Part shown: piece after piece, positions 11,004 to 20,928 of the stretch
Layout of the letters: each line of letters begins with the position of its first letter
How positions within the stretch are numbered: position 1 is the first letter of the stretch
Assembly: GCA_016936665.1 (NCBI GenBank)
Contig: JAFGXI010000009.1
Location: forward strand, 1-64,000
Direction: 5' to 3'
DNA length: 64,000 nt
Source: Bacteroidales bacterium
GTDB lineage: Bacteria > Bacteroidota > Bacteroidia > Bacteroidales > JAFGXI01
Notes under the pieces: model-generated
Databases searched by the model: none
The model's input: only the letters and a program-made list of their open reading frames with translations
What the model was told of the DNA's origin: nothing
Program-made: the position numbers and the translations under genes

Positions 11004-13334
11004 TTACCCGGCATTCTTTACAAAGTCTCTTTGTGCTTTAGCCAAATTTACAGTATGTAATAATAAGTTTTTAGTTTCATGAAGCAATCCAAGATACAAC
11101 ATCGAATTTTTCGAACCAACAACATCTTGTTTTAATCTTATCATTTGTGCTCTTCTAAACTTTTCTATGGTATCGATTAATTCATCTCTCTTTTTAAATA
11201 CCTCAGTTAGTTTTTCGAATTGATTTGTTTCGATAATTTGTAACACAAATGCGTTAAAATCGCTCAACAATGCACTTACTTTTTTCAACTCGTCCCTTTG
11301 TACCGATGTAAATGGACGATGATTGTTATCGAAATATTCGTAAGATGGTTTTGCCATATAAGTAAAACAGTGCGCTGTTTCTCTTAAATAATCTAATACT
11401 TGAGCATAATGATGGCTTTGTGCAACAGAATCTTTTCTTAATCGCTTAAGTACGTTATAAACATTATCCTTTAACGACTTAGCCTGATGATTCAGCACTT
11501 GAACCTCTTTTGTAACCTCTTTTAATTTTTTTCTGTCTTCTAAATCAATTCCTTCAACTAAATGGCTATAAATATCCGAAACTGAGTACAACGTATTATA
11601 AACATTAGAAGTGCATTGTTCAATAATATTACCATCGTTTATTTCATTTAGTTTTTGGATATTGGTTGTATCTTCCTCTGAATGCTTTTTATGATAAATA
11701 TGCGAACGATATATCAAGAAGATACCCAATATAATCATTCCTCCTATTGCATAAATACCGCCCCAGTTAATAATGTAAGCAATAATAAACGCAACCATAA
11801 AAGCTGAAAACGCCGTAAAAAACCAACCACCAATTACAGATAAAACACCTGTAATTCTATAAACAGCACTCTCTCTTCCCCAAGCTTTGTCGGCTAAAGA
11901 GGTACCCATAGCCACCATAAATGTAACATAAGTTGTCGACAACGGTAATTTTTGAGAAGTTGCAAAAGCAATCAAAATACTGGCAACAACAAGATTTACA
12001 GACGCTCTAATAAGGTCGAACGCGGGAGGATCTATTGCTTTTGCTTGTTGTATTTTATAATTTGTTTGGTCGAAGCCTTTGTCTATAAAATTTCTTAGAC
12101 GAGTAGGGAGAAACATATTGATTGTCTCACCTGTTTTAATACTTGCTCTCACGAGATTTCTAGCAAATAAAGACGATCCGAAACGCTCCTCGCCTTCAGA
12201 TTGCCTCGATAAATCGACTGAGGTTTTAACCACTGTTTTAGCTTTTTTAGATAGGTATAAAGTAGCAACCATTACTAAACCGGCAATCACTAACAAGTAG
12301 GCATCGGTATGTACTTTGCCGGAAAGAGAGGCCATCGAAAAAGTATCTGGATCTGCACCCGGTATAGCAGAAAATGCTTTATAAGATTCAAAACTAGCTA
12401 AAGGCACTCCAATAAAGTTAACAAGATCGTTACCAGCAAATGCCATAGCTAATGCAAAAGTTCCAACTAAAGTTATGAATTTTAATACATTAAAACGCTT
12501 GAAAAATATAGTGAAGATCTGAAGTATTACAGACCAAAAAACAAAGCTCCCTATTATAGTTAAATACCAATGATCTTTTGTATATTCTTGAATGCTTGAA
12601 CTCATAAAAGTTGCGTTCTTTGCACCTTTAATCAAAATAAAATAAGTGATTGCTGTAATTGCTAAACCTCCCCAGATTGCACTAAAAAATTTGATGTTTT
12701 TTTCGTAGTTAAAAGTAAATAACAATCTTGTGAACCATTGTACAATTGCACCAACTGTAAACGAAACAACCACCGATAACAATATACCTGAAATGATTAA
12801 AAGTGCTTTTTCTGTATTTATATAATCAATTAGCGTAGCTATTTTCTGAGAACCGTTTTCTAATGTGATTATCTGGTCGGCATTAGCAATTTTAATTAAA
12901 GACATCGCCACCGCAGCTCCTAACAATTCAAATACTATCGAAACCGTTGTTGAAGTCGGTAATCCAAGCGTGTTAAAAGTATCTAACAATATAATATCAG
13001 TAATCATAACAGCTAAGAATATAGTCATGATTTCAGAAAAATAGAAATACTCAGGGTGAAAGATCCCTTTTCTGGCAACTTCCATCATGCCGTCGGAAAA
13101 CACAGAGCCAACAAGCACACCCAAAGCGGCTATTGTCATAATAAGTTTAAACGACCCCGCTTTAGCTCCTAAAGCCGAGTTTAAAAAGTTAACAGCATCA
13201 TTACTAACTCCCACAATCAAGTCTGAGATTGCTAAAGCAAACATTACTGCAACAATTACCAAATAAATATTATCCATTGCGATGATCTTAAAATTCAAAA
13301 CAAAGAAAAGAAAGATATTCATCACCACATTCAT
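11004..13334 (-). CDS. Inorganic phosphate transporter (PiT family) with C-terminal PhoU-like/DUF47-type region; start probably 13277 (MDNIYLVIVAVMFALAISDLIVGVSNDAVNFLNSALG)
   Basis: NDAVNFLNSALGAKAGS and a second GNDLVNFIGVPLAS motif, multiple TM segments, C-terminal helical domain. Confidence 0.9.
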   Translation of the reverse strand: MNVVMNIFLFFVLNFKIIAMDNIYLVIVAVMFALAISDLIVGVSNDAVNFLNSALGAKAGSFKLIMTIAALGVLVGSVFSDGMMEVARKGIFHPEYFYFSEIMTIFLAVMITDIILLDTFNTLGLPTSTTVSIVFELLGAAVAMSLIKIANADQIITLENGSQKIATLIDYINTEKALLIISGILLSVVVSFTVGAIVQWFTRLLFTFNYEKNIKFFSAIWGGLAITAITYFILIKGAKNATFMSSSIQEYTKDHWYLTIIGSFVFWSVILQIFTIFFKRFNVLKFITLVGTFALAMAFAGNDLVNFIGVPLASFESYKAFSAIPGADPDTFSMASLSGKVHTDAYLLVIAGLVMVATLYLSKKAKTVVKTSVDLSRQSEGEERFGSSLFARNLVRASIKTGETINMFLPTRLRNFIDKGFDQTNYKIQQAKAIDPPAFDLIRASVNLVVASILIAFATSQKLPLSTTYVTFMVAMGTSLADKAWGRESAVYRITGVLSVIGGWFFTAFSAFMVAFIIAYIINWGGIYAIGGMIILGIFLIYRSHIYHKKHSEEDTTNIQKLNEINDGNIIEQCTSNVYNTLYSVSDIYSHLVEGIDLEDRKKLKEVTKEVQVLNHQAKSLKDNVYNVLKRLRKDSVAQSHHYAQVLDYLRETAHCFTYMAKPSYEYFDNNHRPFTSVQRDELKKVSALLSDFNAFVLQIIETNQFEKLTEVFKKRDELIDTIEKFRRAQMIRLKQDVVGSKNSMLYLGLLHETKNLLLHTVNLAKAQRDFVKNAG

Positions 13335-13339
13335 TAGGA

Positions 13340-13379
13340 TGTTAAGTTAATGTTAAGTATTTGTTAAGCTATTGATTAG
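13340..13379. promoter_or_regulatory. PHO-box-like direct repeat array (TGTTAAG every 11 bp)
   Basis: TGTTAAG at 13340, 13351 and 13362 plus degenerate TGATTAG at 13373; 7-mer + 4-bp spacers, between PiT and porin genes. Confidence 0.6.
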
Positions 13380-13449
13380 TATGATTTTCAAGCAATTATT
13401 ATTTATATTTTCGCATCGATTAATATTTCAATAACATTTAGTTCACTTT

Positions 13450-14457
13450 ATGGTCATGTTAAAAAAACAACTATCTATTCTAATTTTGTTTACATCTTTT
13501 ACACTTTTAGGGCAAAATAGTAACAATTTTATAACTAATGGCACTCCGATATTAAGGGTGTTTGCTAAATACTCAAGCAATCTAGGAGGGAATTCAACTA
13601 TAGAACCCTACGAGGGCATGGAGTTATCTAGAGCGTATTTAGGTTACAAAGCTCAAATCGACTCTTCTTTTCATGTAAAATTGGTTATGGATGTAGAAAA
13701 TAAAACTGGTCGATTCGATACCTATTTAAAAAATGCCAGTTTATCTTATAATAAAAATCAATTTGAAATAAATATTGGTCTAATTTCTACAACCCAATTT
13801 GCCATTCAAGAAAAAACGTGGGGACATAGATATATTCAAAAATCATATCAAGACCAATACAAATATAATTCAAGCGCCGATCTTGGAGTATCAATATTTT
13901 ATAATTTCAAGCCTTGGTTAAATTTAGATTTCATTTTTCAAAATGGCGAAGGTTATAAAAATGTTGATCCTACAGGAACCTACAGAGGAGGCTTTGGACT
14001 TACCGTAAAAATATTAAAATCTATAACATATAGAGCATATTACGATTTTAGCATTAAAACCGATATTTCGAGAGAAAATTACGCAACATTTATTGCATAT
14101 AACTTTAAAAAAACATTCTCTATTGGCGCAGAATTTAACTACCAAAAAAACAATAATTTTATAGAGAATCACAACTTATATGGCTACTCAATTTTTAGCA
14201 CTTATAATTATAATAACCATTGGTCTATAATAGCGAGATATGATAACAGTATGTCGAACACTATAACTACAGATTTGACAAGAATCGAACCTCAGCCATG
14301 GAATGCTAATAGAGATGAACAAATGATATTTGCTGGAATTCAATATAAACTTAGCAACAAAGTTGCAACATCTATTAACTATAGAAGAACACTTTCTGCC
14401 GTACGTTACTCCGATTGGTTAAATTGGTTCTTCATCAATATCGAATTTAAACTATAG
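13450..14457 (+). CDS. Outer-membrane porin-like beta-barrel protein (possibly phosphate-selective)
   Basis: Signal peptide LSILILFTSFTLLGQ; repeated amphipathic strands (ELSRAYLGYKAQIDSSFHVKLVMDVEN..., FFINIEFKL C-terminus); divergent from PiT. Confidence 0.65.
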   Translation: MVMLKKQLSILILFTSFTLLGQNSNNFITNGTPILRVFAKYSSNLGGNSTIEPYEGMELSRAYLGYKAQIDSSFHVKLVMDVENKTGRFDTYLKNASLSYNKNQFEINIGLISTTQFAIQEKTWGHRYIQKSYQDQYKYNSSADLGVSIFYNFKPWLNLDFIFQNGEGYKNVDPTGTYRGGFGLTVKILKSITYRAYYDFSIKTDISRENYATFIAYNFKKTFSIGAEFNYQKNNNFIENHNLYGYSIFSTYNYNNHWSIIARYDNSMSNTITTDLTRIEPQPWNANRDEQMIFAGIQYKLSNKVATSINYRRTLSAVRYSDWLNWFFINIEFKL

Positions 14458-14469
14458 TTTAAAGCAATA

Positions 14470-14525
14470 AGTTCTGATTTATAAATTAACACATTTAAAT
14501 AATTATAAATCAGAACTATTTTAAT
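14470..14525 (+). terminator. Stem-loop / probable terminator
   Basis: 15-bp perfect inverted repeat AGTTCTGATTTATAA ... TTATAAATCAGAACT with 18-nt loop, followed by ATTTTAAT. Confidence 0.55.
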
Positions 14526-14686
14526 ATGTTTGCATCCAGTAACTTGCGAAAGTTAATTAAACTATAAACTAAATTTACTATGCAAACCTTTCTATTAACT
14601 ATTCCAGATTATTGTAGTGTTTAATCGTTTTACCCACTAACCTAAACCTTTTTATCAACCCTGAAAACAACTTTAACACTACTAAC

Positions 14687-17600
14687 ATGAAATCTAAGTT
14701 TTTATTATTGGCTGTGCTTTTTGTATTGAGCTTCAGCGTATTTAGTCAGACTTATCTGATTAACAATTATAATGGAAGTACTCTGACGGCCTGCTCAGGT
14801 ACTTTATACGACAGCGGTGGGTCTTCCGGAAATTATGGAAATAGTCAATATTACACAATGACAGTTGCTCCAGGCACTGCCGGTCTTGCTGTTCAACTCA
14901 CTATTTCTTATGATTTAGAATCCGGATACGATTATTTATACATATATAATGGCACCAGTACTAGCGCACCATTACTTGCAACTTTAAATGGTTCCGGAAA
15001 TATTACATTGGTAGCTACCAACTCCACAAATTCATTGTTTTTAGAGTTTGATACAGATGGTACAGTTACAAAAACAGGGTTTAGCGCTGTTATCGCATGT
15101 ACAAGCCCCCCTGCACCCACTCAATTTGATTGTTTAGGGGCTAAGCCAGTTTGTGGGAGCTCGTATACTGAAACTTCACCTACTTATGGTGTTAATAATG
15201 GCCAAGGATATTACCTTAATGAAATATTTGACGATGGAAACGATTGTCATACAGCAGATAATCAGCCTGGTATATGGTATGTCTTCACGGTACAAACAAC
15301 AGGGACTTTACGATTTACCATCGATCCTGTAAACGATGCTGATGACTATGACTGGGTTTTATTTAATTTGACCAATTATACATGTGCCGACTTAGCCGTG
15401 GAATCAACCCACGACGCTGCTGAAGTTAGTTCTAACACAGCAGGAGAAAGTTACGACGGCCCAACGGGTATCAATAGCGACAACTCCGATTACGATAGCG
15501 ATTGTACAGGGCCAGGTGATTCATACGGTAACCAGTGGAATGGCGATATAACAGTAACACAGGGGGAACAGTATGTTTTATACGTGGCTAACTACGAACA
15601 AACAATCGATGGCTACACTGTCACTTTCAATCAAGGTTCTTCTAATATTATCGACGTTGATGCACCTCTGTTAGAAGCCATTACATCTTCACCTGCTTGC
15701 GGGGAATCGGAAATAACATTCGATTTTACAGAACGAGTTCTTTGTAGCAGCGTAAACAGTGCCGATTTTAATGTAACTGGCCCCGGTGGTACATATAGCG
15801 TTACAAGTATCGACTGTAACTCTGGAGCAGCCTATAGCGAATCGTTTACTATAACGCTCAACACAGCTTTAACATCAGGAGGGACTTACTCTTTAAATTT
15901 AATAGGTCAGGTGGATGACGCTTGTAATAATAGCGTTAGCGGAAACAGCTTGTCATTTTCTGTAACAGGAGTTACAGCTTCAGCATCAGTTACGCAAATT
16001 GTTAGTTGTTTTGGAGGCAACAATGGTGCAGCAACAGTAACCGCAAGTGGTGGAACTGCTCCATACTCATACTATTGGAGCAATGCAGCAAGCACACAAA
16101 GCATAAGTGGGCTGTCTGCGGCAAGTTATCAAGTTACTGTTACCGATAATATTGGCGTGTGTCAAAATGTTCAATCTATAACTATAACTCAACCTACGCA
16201 GATAACGTCAACATTTACAACAAATCATGTCGATTGTTATGGAAACGCAACAGGTTCAAGTACAGTTAATCCTGCCAATGGAACACCTGGATATACATAT
16301 TTATGGGATAGTAATGCAGGCAGTGTTAATACGGCAACAGCGTCAGGCTTAACCGTCGGATCTTATCAAGTTTCTGTGTACGACAGCCATTCTTGCTTAC
16401 ATACTAATAACGTTAATATTACAGAACCTTCTCCTTTAGCAATCGATAGCGTTCAGTTAATTCAACCTTCATGCTATGGAGGAAGCAATGGGCAGATTAT
16501 TGTTCATAATACTCACGGAGGAACTGCGCCTTATAACATTACATGGAGTAACTCTGCAACTGGAGCATCAATTAGTGGTTTATCAGCGGGAGATTATTAC
16601 GGGACCATTACCGATGCGCACGGTTGCTTTATCACGAACTCTCCAACGCCTTTTGTTTTGGCTCAACCATCCGATATTTCTATTTCAGAATTAATAACTG
16701 ACGCTTTATGTTATGGAGGCTCAAACGGAAGCGTAGCTTTGACACCTTCCGGAGGAACTCCTGGCTACACCTATACATGGGGAGCAGCAACTGGTGGACA
16801 AACAACTTCTTCAGCAATAGGTTTATCTGCAGGAACATATTTAGTGACAGTTTACGATAATCATATGTGTTCTAAAAATACAAGTTATACTGTAGGTGAA
16901 GCATCTCAAATTAGCGCAAGTGTGTCTTCTATTAGCAATGCACATTGCGGATTACCAGATGGTTCGGCTACGATAACTGCTTCAGGAGGAACAGGCACAT
17001 TAACTTACACATGGAACACAACGCCAACTCAAACCGGTTCAACAATTTCTGGTGTGTCGGCAGGAACTTATACCGCTAGCATAGAAGATGAGAATGGTTG
17101 TGTTAGAACATTTCCTGTAAATATTTCAGATGATGGAGCTCCCTCTATCAGCTTAGTAAGCCAATTTAACGTTAGTTGTTTTGGTGGAAATGACGGTGCA
17201 GCTACAGTTTCTGCATCCGGAGGCACTGGCACTTTAGCGTACAGTTGGTCTAGCTCTACAAACACCACCAATTCAGAAGCTAATCTTAGCCAAGGCAGTT
17301 ATACTGCCTACGTTACTGATAGTGCTGGTTGCGTTAGCTCAATTGATGTTAATATAACTCAGCCGAGCAATTTAATTGCCGTTATAAGTAATGAATCTGA
17401 TGCTTTATGTAATGGTGGAAACTCTGGCTCTGCTACTGTAGATGTCAGCGGTGGTACTGCCCCTTATAATTATACTTGGGGAACAACTCCGTCTCAAACA
17501 CTAGCTACTGCAAATAATTTATCGAATGGTTCATACACCGTTACTGTAACCGATAATCATTCGTGTACGACTATAGCTGTTGCCAATATATCTGAACCAA

Positions 17601-20600
17601 ATGCCGTTAGTATCGACTCAATAAACTTCACAAGTCCTATGTGTTACGGGGAAAACAACGGTAGTGCTAGAGTTGTTGATATAACCGGCGGCACTAGTTC
17701 CGGGACGTATAACGTAAATTGGTTAACCAGCCCTACACAAAATGGCTATCAAGCAGTAAATTTAGGATTTGGTACATATACTGTTGTAGCTTCCGACGAT
17801 AATGGATGTTCAGATACGGCATCAGTTACTGTTATTCAACCTACACTATTACAAGCAAATGTGTTAGGTATTGATGTTTTATGTAACCAAAGTAACGACG
17901 GGTATGCTATTGCTAGTGCTATTGGAGGTACCATATCTTCAGATTTTACATATACTTGGGATGCTAATGCGGCAAACCAAAGCAATGATACCGCTTTTAA
18001 TTTATCTGCAGGTCATTACCTTGTAGCGATAAGCGATGATAATGGCTGTGTCGATACCGCAAGTATTGACATTTCGGAGCCCACAATTTTAAACTCAATT
18101 ATCTCTTTTCAGAATGTAAGTTGTTATAATGGATCCGATGCATTTGCTACAGTATCTACTACCGGAGGCACATCGCCGTACTCTTATCTTTGGAGCTTTA
18201 ACTCTGAAACAAATGACACCCTTAGCAACTTAAGTTTTGGTAATTATTATGTAACAACATACGACAATAATGCTTGTTTTGCCGTTGATACGATTTTAAT
18301 TAATCAACCTACAGAATTGACTGTTTCGGCCAATTCTGTTAATGCTACTTGTTTCGGGCAAGACAATGGACAGGTAAATTTAATTGTTAGCGGTGGTACA
18401 AATCCTTACACATACACATGGTCTAATGGCTCTACTAATCAAAATATTGTTGATGGAGCAGGAACATACTCTGTAATTGTAATCGATAATAACAATTGTT
18501 CCGATACGCTTAGCTCAATTATTAATCAGCCTACCGCACTAAGTAGCTCCTTTACTATTAGCCAACCGAACTGCGGAAACAACGACGGTGTTGCAAGCAT
18601 TAATCCAACTGGCGGTATAGCTCCATATCAATACTATTGGGAAACATTGGTTGGAAACGATACCCTTTCGCAAACTGCCGATTCTTTATATGCCGGTAAT
18701 TATTCTGTAACAATTTATGATGATAATGGTTGTGCCTTCGATACAACCGCCAGCTTGACAGATTTAAGCGCTGCAACAATTAGTTTAGATAGTATCGTAC
18801 ATAACAGATGTTTCGCCGATTCTTTAGGTTACGCTCAAGTTACTGTCGTTTCCGGGGGTACTGCTCCTTTTATGTACACTTGGAAAAAATCAGGAGTAAT
18901 CATTCAAAATGGGAACGAGGCCAATATAGATAGTCTATCAGCAGGTTCGTACTCTGTAATTGTAACAGACGACAATGGATGTGCTTCTAGCCAATCTTTT
19001 AACATAGAAGAAAACGACCAGTTATTGGCAAGTATTCAGATAATTGATGCTATTCAGTGTTTTAACGACTTAAATGGAAGTCTTCTTGTTAATGCGACAG
19101 GCGGAACAACTCCTTACTCATACAATTGGAGCTACGGAAGTGTAACTACAGCTGATCTTAATAATATCGGTGCTGGACAATATACTGTAACTGTTACCGA
19201 CGATAGTTTATGTACTTATGTTAAAAATATTACCATAAATCAACCAAGTGCCTTATCCATTTCGCTAATAGACTCAGTTATGGCAACTTGTAATGGCGAT
19301 AGTAATGGTAGCCTTCATGTGCAAGCCATTGGCGGAACACCTGTTTATTCTTTCTTATGGAGTAATTCTTCATCAGGAAATACTATAAACTATTTGTCGG
19401 CAGGTAGTTATACCGTTTCATTATACGACGACCATAACTGTTTATTAGAAGAAACATACACAATTACAGAACCAACAGCTATCAGCTCAGATATTACTAT
19501 CACGAATTCCATTTGTGGTGGACATTCTGGTAGCATTCTGATATCACCAAATGGAGGAACAGGGTCTTATACTTATTCTTGGCAACACGATATTATGCTT
19601 AATAATGCATTGGCAGAATCCTTAACAAGTGGCATATATTATGTCACGATTTATGATAGCTTGATGTGTTCTCACGATACCCTAGCGCAAATTAGCGACA
19701 ATGGTTCAGGAACATTAGCCATTAATAATATAAACGACGCTTTATGTTACGGTAGTTATAGTGGTTCTGTTAATATAGATATTGTTGGAGGAACACCTGG
19801 CTACAACTATTCAATCGAATTGCTTGGCGCTGGCACAACCAACGGATCGAGCGCAACAAGTCCATTTACAATAGGCAGTCTGAGTTATGGTAGCTACAGC
19901 ATTACTGTTGTCGACGGAAATAATTGTCAATCGGACAGTACATTTACAATCGGGCAACCCGAGTCTATTAGCGCAAGTTATGTGAGCCAAAATATCAAAT
20001 GTTATGGCAATGCTAACGGGAGCATTGATATCACCGTCAATGGAGGTACTCCAGGTTATAATTATTATTGGAGTAACTCAGAAACAACTCAAGATATTAA
20101 CAACCTACCCCCAGGTACATACCACGTAACTATTTCTGACCAAAATGCTTGTCCTAAATTGTTATCTAATATCCATATTACAGAACCTACAGAATTAATA
20201 GCCAATCTTGATAATTATAACCACTTAAGTTGTTACAATAATAATACAGGTTCGATAGAGGCTTCTGCTGAAGGTGGTATTGCTCCATATCAGTACATGT
20301 GGTCTAATGGCTCTCAAGACAGTAGCTTAGACAGTTTATCAGCCGGAATATACATTTTAACTGTAACAGATCAAAACAATTGTACCGATACCATTATTTC
20401 AAATATCAGTCAACCCAACATGTTGTTTGTTAACGATAGCGTGTATATGGAGAATAACTATCAAACAATAGAACTTAATCCGTCGGGGGGAACGCCTTCT
20501 TACGCATACGTATGGTCGAATGGTGAAATTTCTGACAAAGTAGATCATCTATATTCTGGCTATTACGAAGTAACAGTTACCGATATCAACGGTTGTACTG

Positions 20601-20911
20601 CTTATAAGACATACAAAGTTGAAATTGAGCTGATTATTCCTAGTGTAATTACACCGAATGGCGATGGTAAAAACGATCGTTTTGATATTGTGAATATTGA
20701 ATCAATCGATAATCTTGATATTAAAATTATCAATCGGTGGGGCGATGAAGTGTTTGCGTTCTCTGGTTCGGGGCTAGAATACAAAGATCCGAATAACCAA
20801 TGGGATGGTACTTTCAATGGTATAGAACAAAACATTAGCACCTTTGTTTACATCATAGACCTACACGACGGAAACTCATATAAATCTGGTACTTTAACAA
20901 TAGTTCGATAA
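14687..20911 (+). CDS. SprB-repeat giant adhesin-like protein with N-terminal CUB-like domain and type B (gliding motility-associated) C-terminal domain
   Basis: Signal peptide; ~20 tandem ~80-aa units of the form C[FY]GGxNGxaxVxxxGGTxPYxYxWS...LsaGxYxvtVtDxxgC; C-terminal VITPNGDGKNDRFDIVNIESIDNLDIKIINRWGDEVF...IVR. Confidence 0.93.
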   Translation: MKSKFLLLAVLFVLSFSVFSQTYLINNYNGSTLTACSGTLYDSGGSSGNYGNSQYYTMTVAPGTAGLAVQLTISYDLESGYDYLYIYNGTSTSAPLLATLNGSGNITLVATNSTNSLFLEFDTDGTVTKTGFSAVIACTSPPAPTQFDCLGAKPVCGSSYTETSPTYGVNNGQGYYLNEIFDDGNDCHTADNQPGIWYVFTVQTTGTLRFTIDPVNDADDYDWVLFNLTNYTCADLAVESTHDAAEVSSNTAGESYDGPTGINSDNSDYDSDCTGPGDSYGNQWNGDITVTQGEQYVLYVANYEQTIDGYTVTFNQGSSNIIDVDAPLLEAITSSPACGESEITFDFTERVLCSSVNSADFNVTGPGGTYSVTSIDCNSGAAYSESFTITLNTALTSGGTYSLNLIGQVDDACNNSVSGNSLSFSVTGVTASASVTQIVSCFGGNNGAATVTASGGTAPYSYYWSNAASTQSISGLSAASYQVTVTDNIGVCQNVQSITITQPTQITSTFTTNHVDCYGNATGSSTVNPANGTPGYTYLWDSNAGSVNTATASGLTVGSYQVSVYDSHSCLHTNNVNITEPSPLAIDSVQLIQPSCYGGSNGQIIVHNTHGGTAPYNITWSNSATGASISGLSAGDYYGTITDAHGCFITNSPTPFVLAQPSDISISELITDALCYGGSNGSVALTPSGGTPGYTYTWGAATGGQTTSSAIGLSAGTYLVTVYDNHMCSKNTSYTVGEASQISASVSSISNAHCGLPDGSATITASGGTGTLTYTWNTTPTQTGSTISGVSAGTYTASIEDENGCVRTFPVNISDDGAPSISLVSQFNVSCFGGNDGAATVSASGGTGTLAYSWSSSTNTTNSEANLSQGSYTAYVTDSAGCVSSIDVNITQPSNLIAVISNESDALCNGGNSGSATVDVSGGTAPYNYTWGTTPSQTLATANNLSNGSYTVTVTDNHSCTTIAVANISEPNAVSIDSINFTSPMCYGENNGSARVVDITGGTSSGTYNVNWLTSPTQNGYQAVNLGFGTYTVVASDDNGCSDTASVTVIQPTLLQANVLGIDVLCNQSNDGYAIASAIGGTISSDFTYTWDANAANQSNDTAFNLSAGHYLVAISDDNGCVDTASIDISEPTILNSIISFQNVSCYNGSDAFATVSTTGGTSPYSYLWSFNSETNDTLSNLSFGNYYVTTYDNNACFAVDTILINQPTELTVSANSVNATCFGQDNGQVNLIVSGGTNPYTYTWSNGSTNQNIVDGAGTYSVIVIDNNNCSDTLSSIINQPTALSSSFTISQPNCGNNDGVASINPTGGIAPYQYYWETLVGNDTLSQTADSLYAGNYSVTIYDDNGCAFDTTASLTDLSAATISLDSIVHNRCFADSLGYAQVTVVSGGTAPFMYTWKKSGVIIQNGNEANIDSLSAGSYSVIVTDDNGCASSQSFNIEENDQLLASIQIIDAIQCFNDLNGSLLVNATGGTTPYSYNWSYGSVTTADLNNIGAGQYTVTVTDDSLCTYVKNITINQPSALSISLIDSVMATCNGDSNGSLHVQAIGGTPVYSFLWSNSSSGNTINYLSAGSYTVSLYDDHNCLLEETYTITEPTAISSDITITNSICGGHSGSILISPNGGTGSYTYSWQHDIMLNNALAESLTSGIYYVTIYDSLMCSHDTLAQISDNGSGTLAINNINDALCYGSYSGSVNIDIVGGTPGYNYSIELLGAGTTNGSSATSPFTIGSLSYGSYSITVVDGNNCQSDSTFTIGQPESISASYVSQNIKCYGNANGSIDITVNGGTPGYNYYWSNSETTQDINNLPPGTYHVTISDQNACPKLLSNIHITEPTELIANLDNYNHLSCYNNNTGSIEASAEGGIAPYQYMWSNGSQDSSLDSLSAGIYILTVTDQNNCTDTIISNISQPNMLFVNDSVYMENNYQTIELNPSGGTPSYAYVWSNGEISDKVDHLYSGYYEVTVTDINGCTAYKTYKVEIELIIPSVITPNGDGKNDRFDIVNIESIDNLDIKIINRWGDEVFAFSGSGLEYKDPNNQWDGTFNGIEQNISTFVYIIDLHDGNSYKSGTLTIVR
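15990..20600 (+). repeat. ~19-20 diverged tandem SprB-type coding repeats (~240 bp unit)
   Basis: Recurring Cys/Gly motif and GGTxPYxYxW motif in the translation of the 14687..20911 CDS, counted by eye. Confidence 0.85.
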
Positions 20912-20928
20912 CCCCAAATAATAATACA

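Noticed and set aside
15990-20600. Possible CRISPR or DNA satellite array
   Set aside because: The periodicity is in the protein (SprB repeats); DNA units are diverged, ~240 bp long and have no spacer structure.
14932-20841. ORFs 14932..15120, 16476..16694, 17068..17271 and 20602..20841 within the SprB-repeat gene
   Set aside because: Repeat-driven shadow frames with no independent support.
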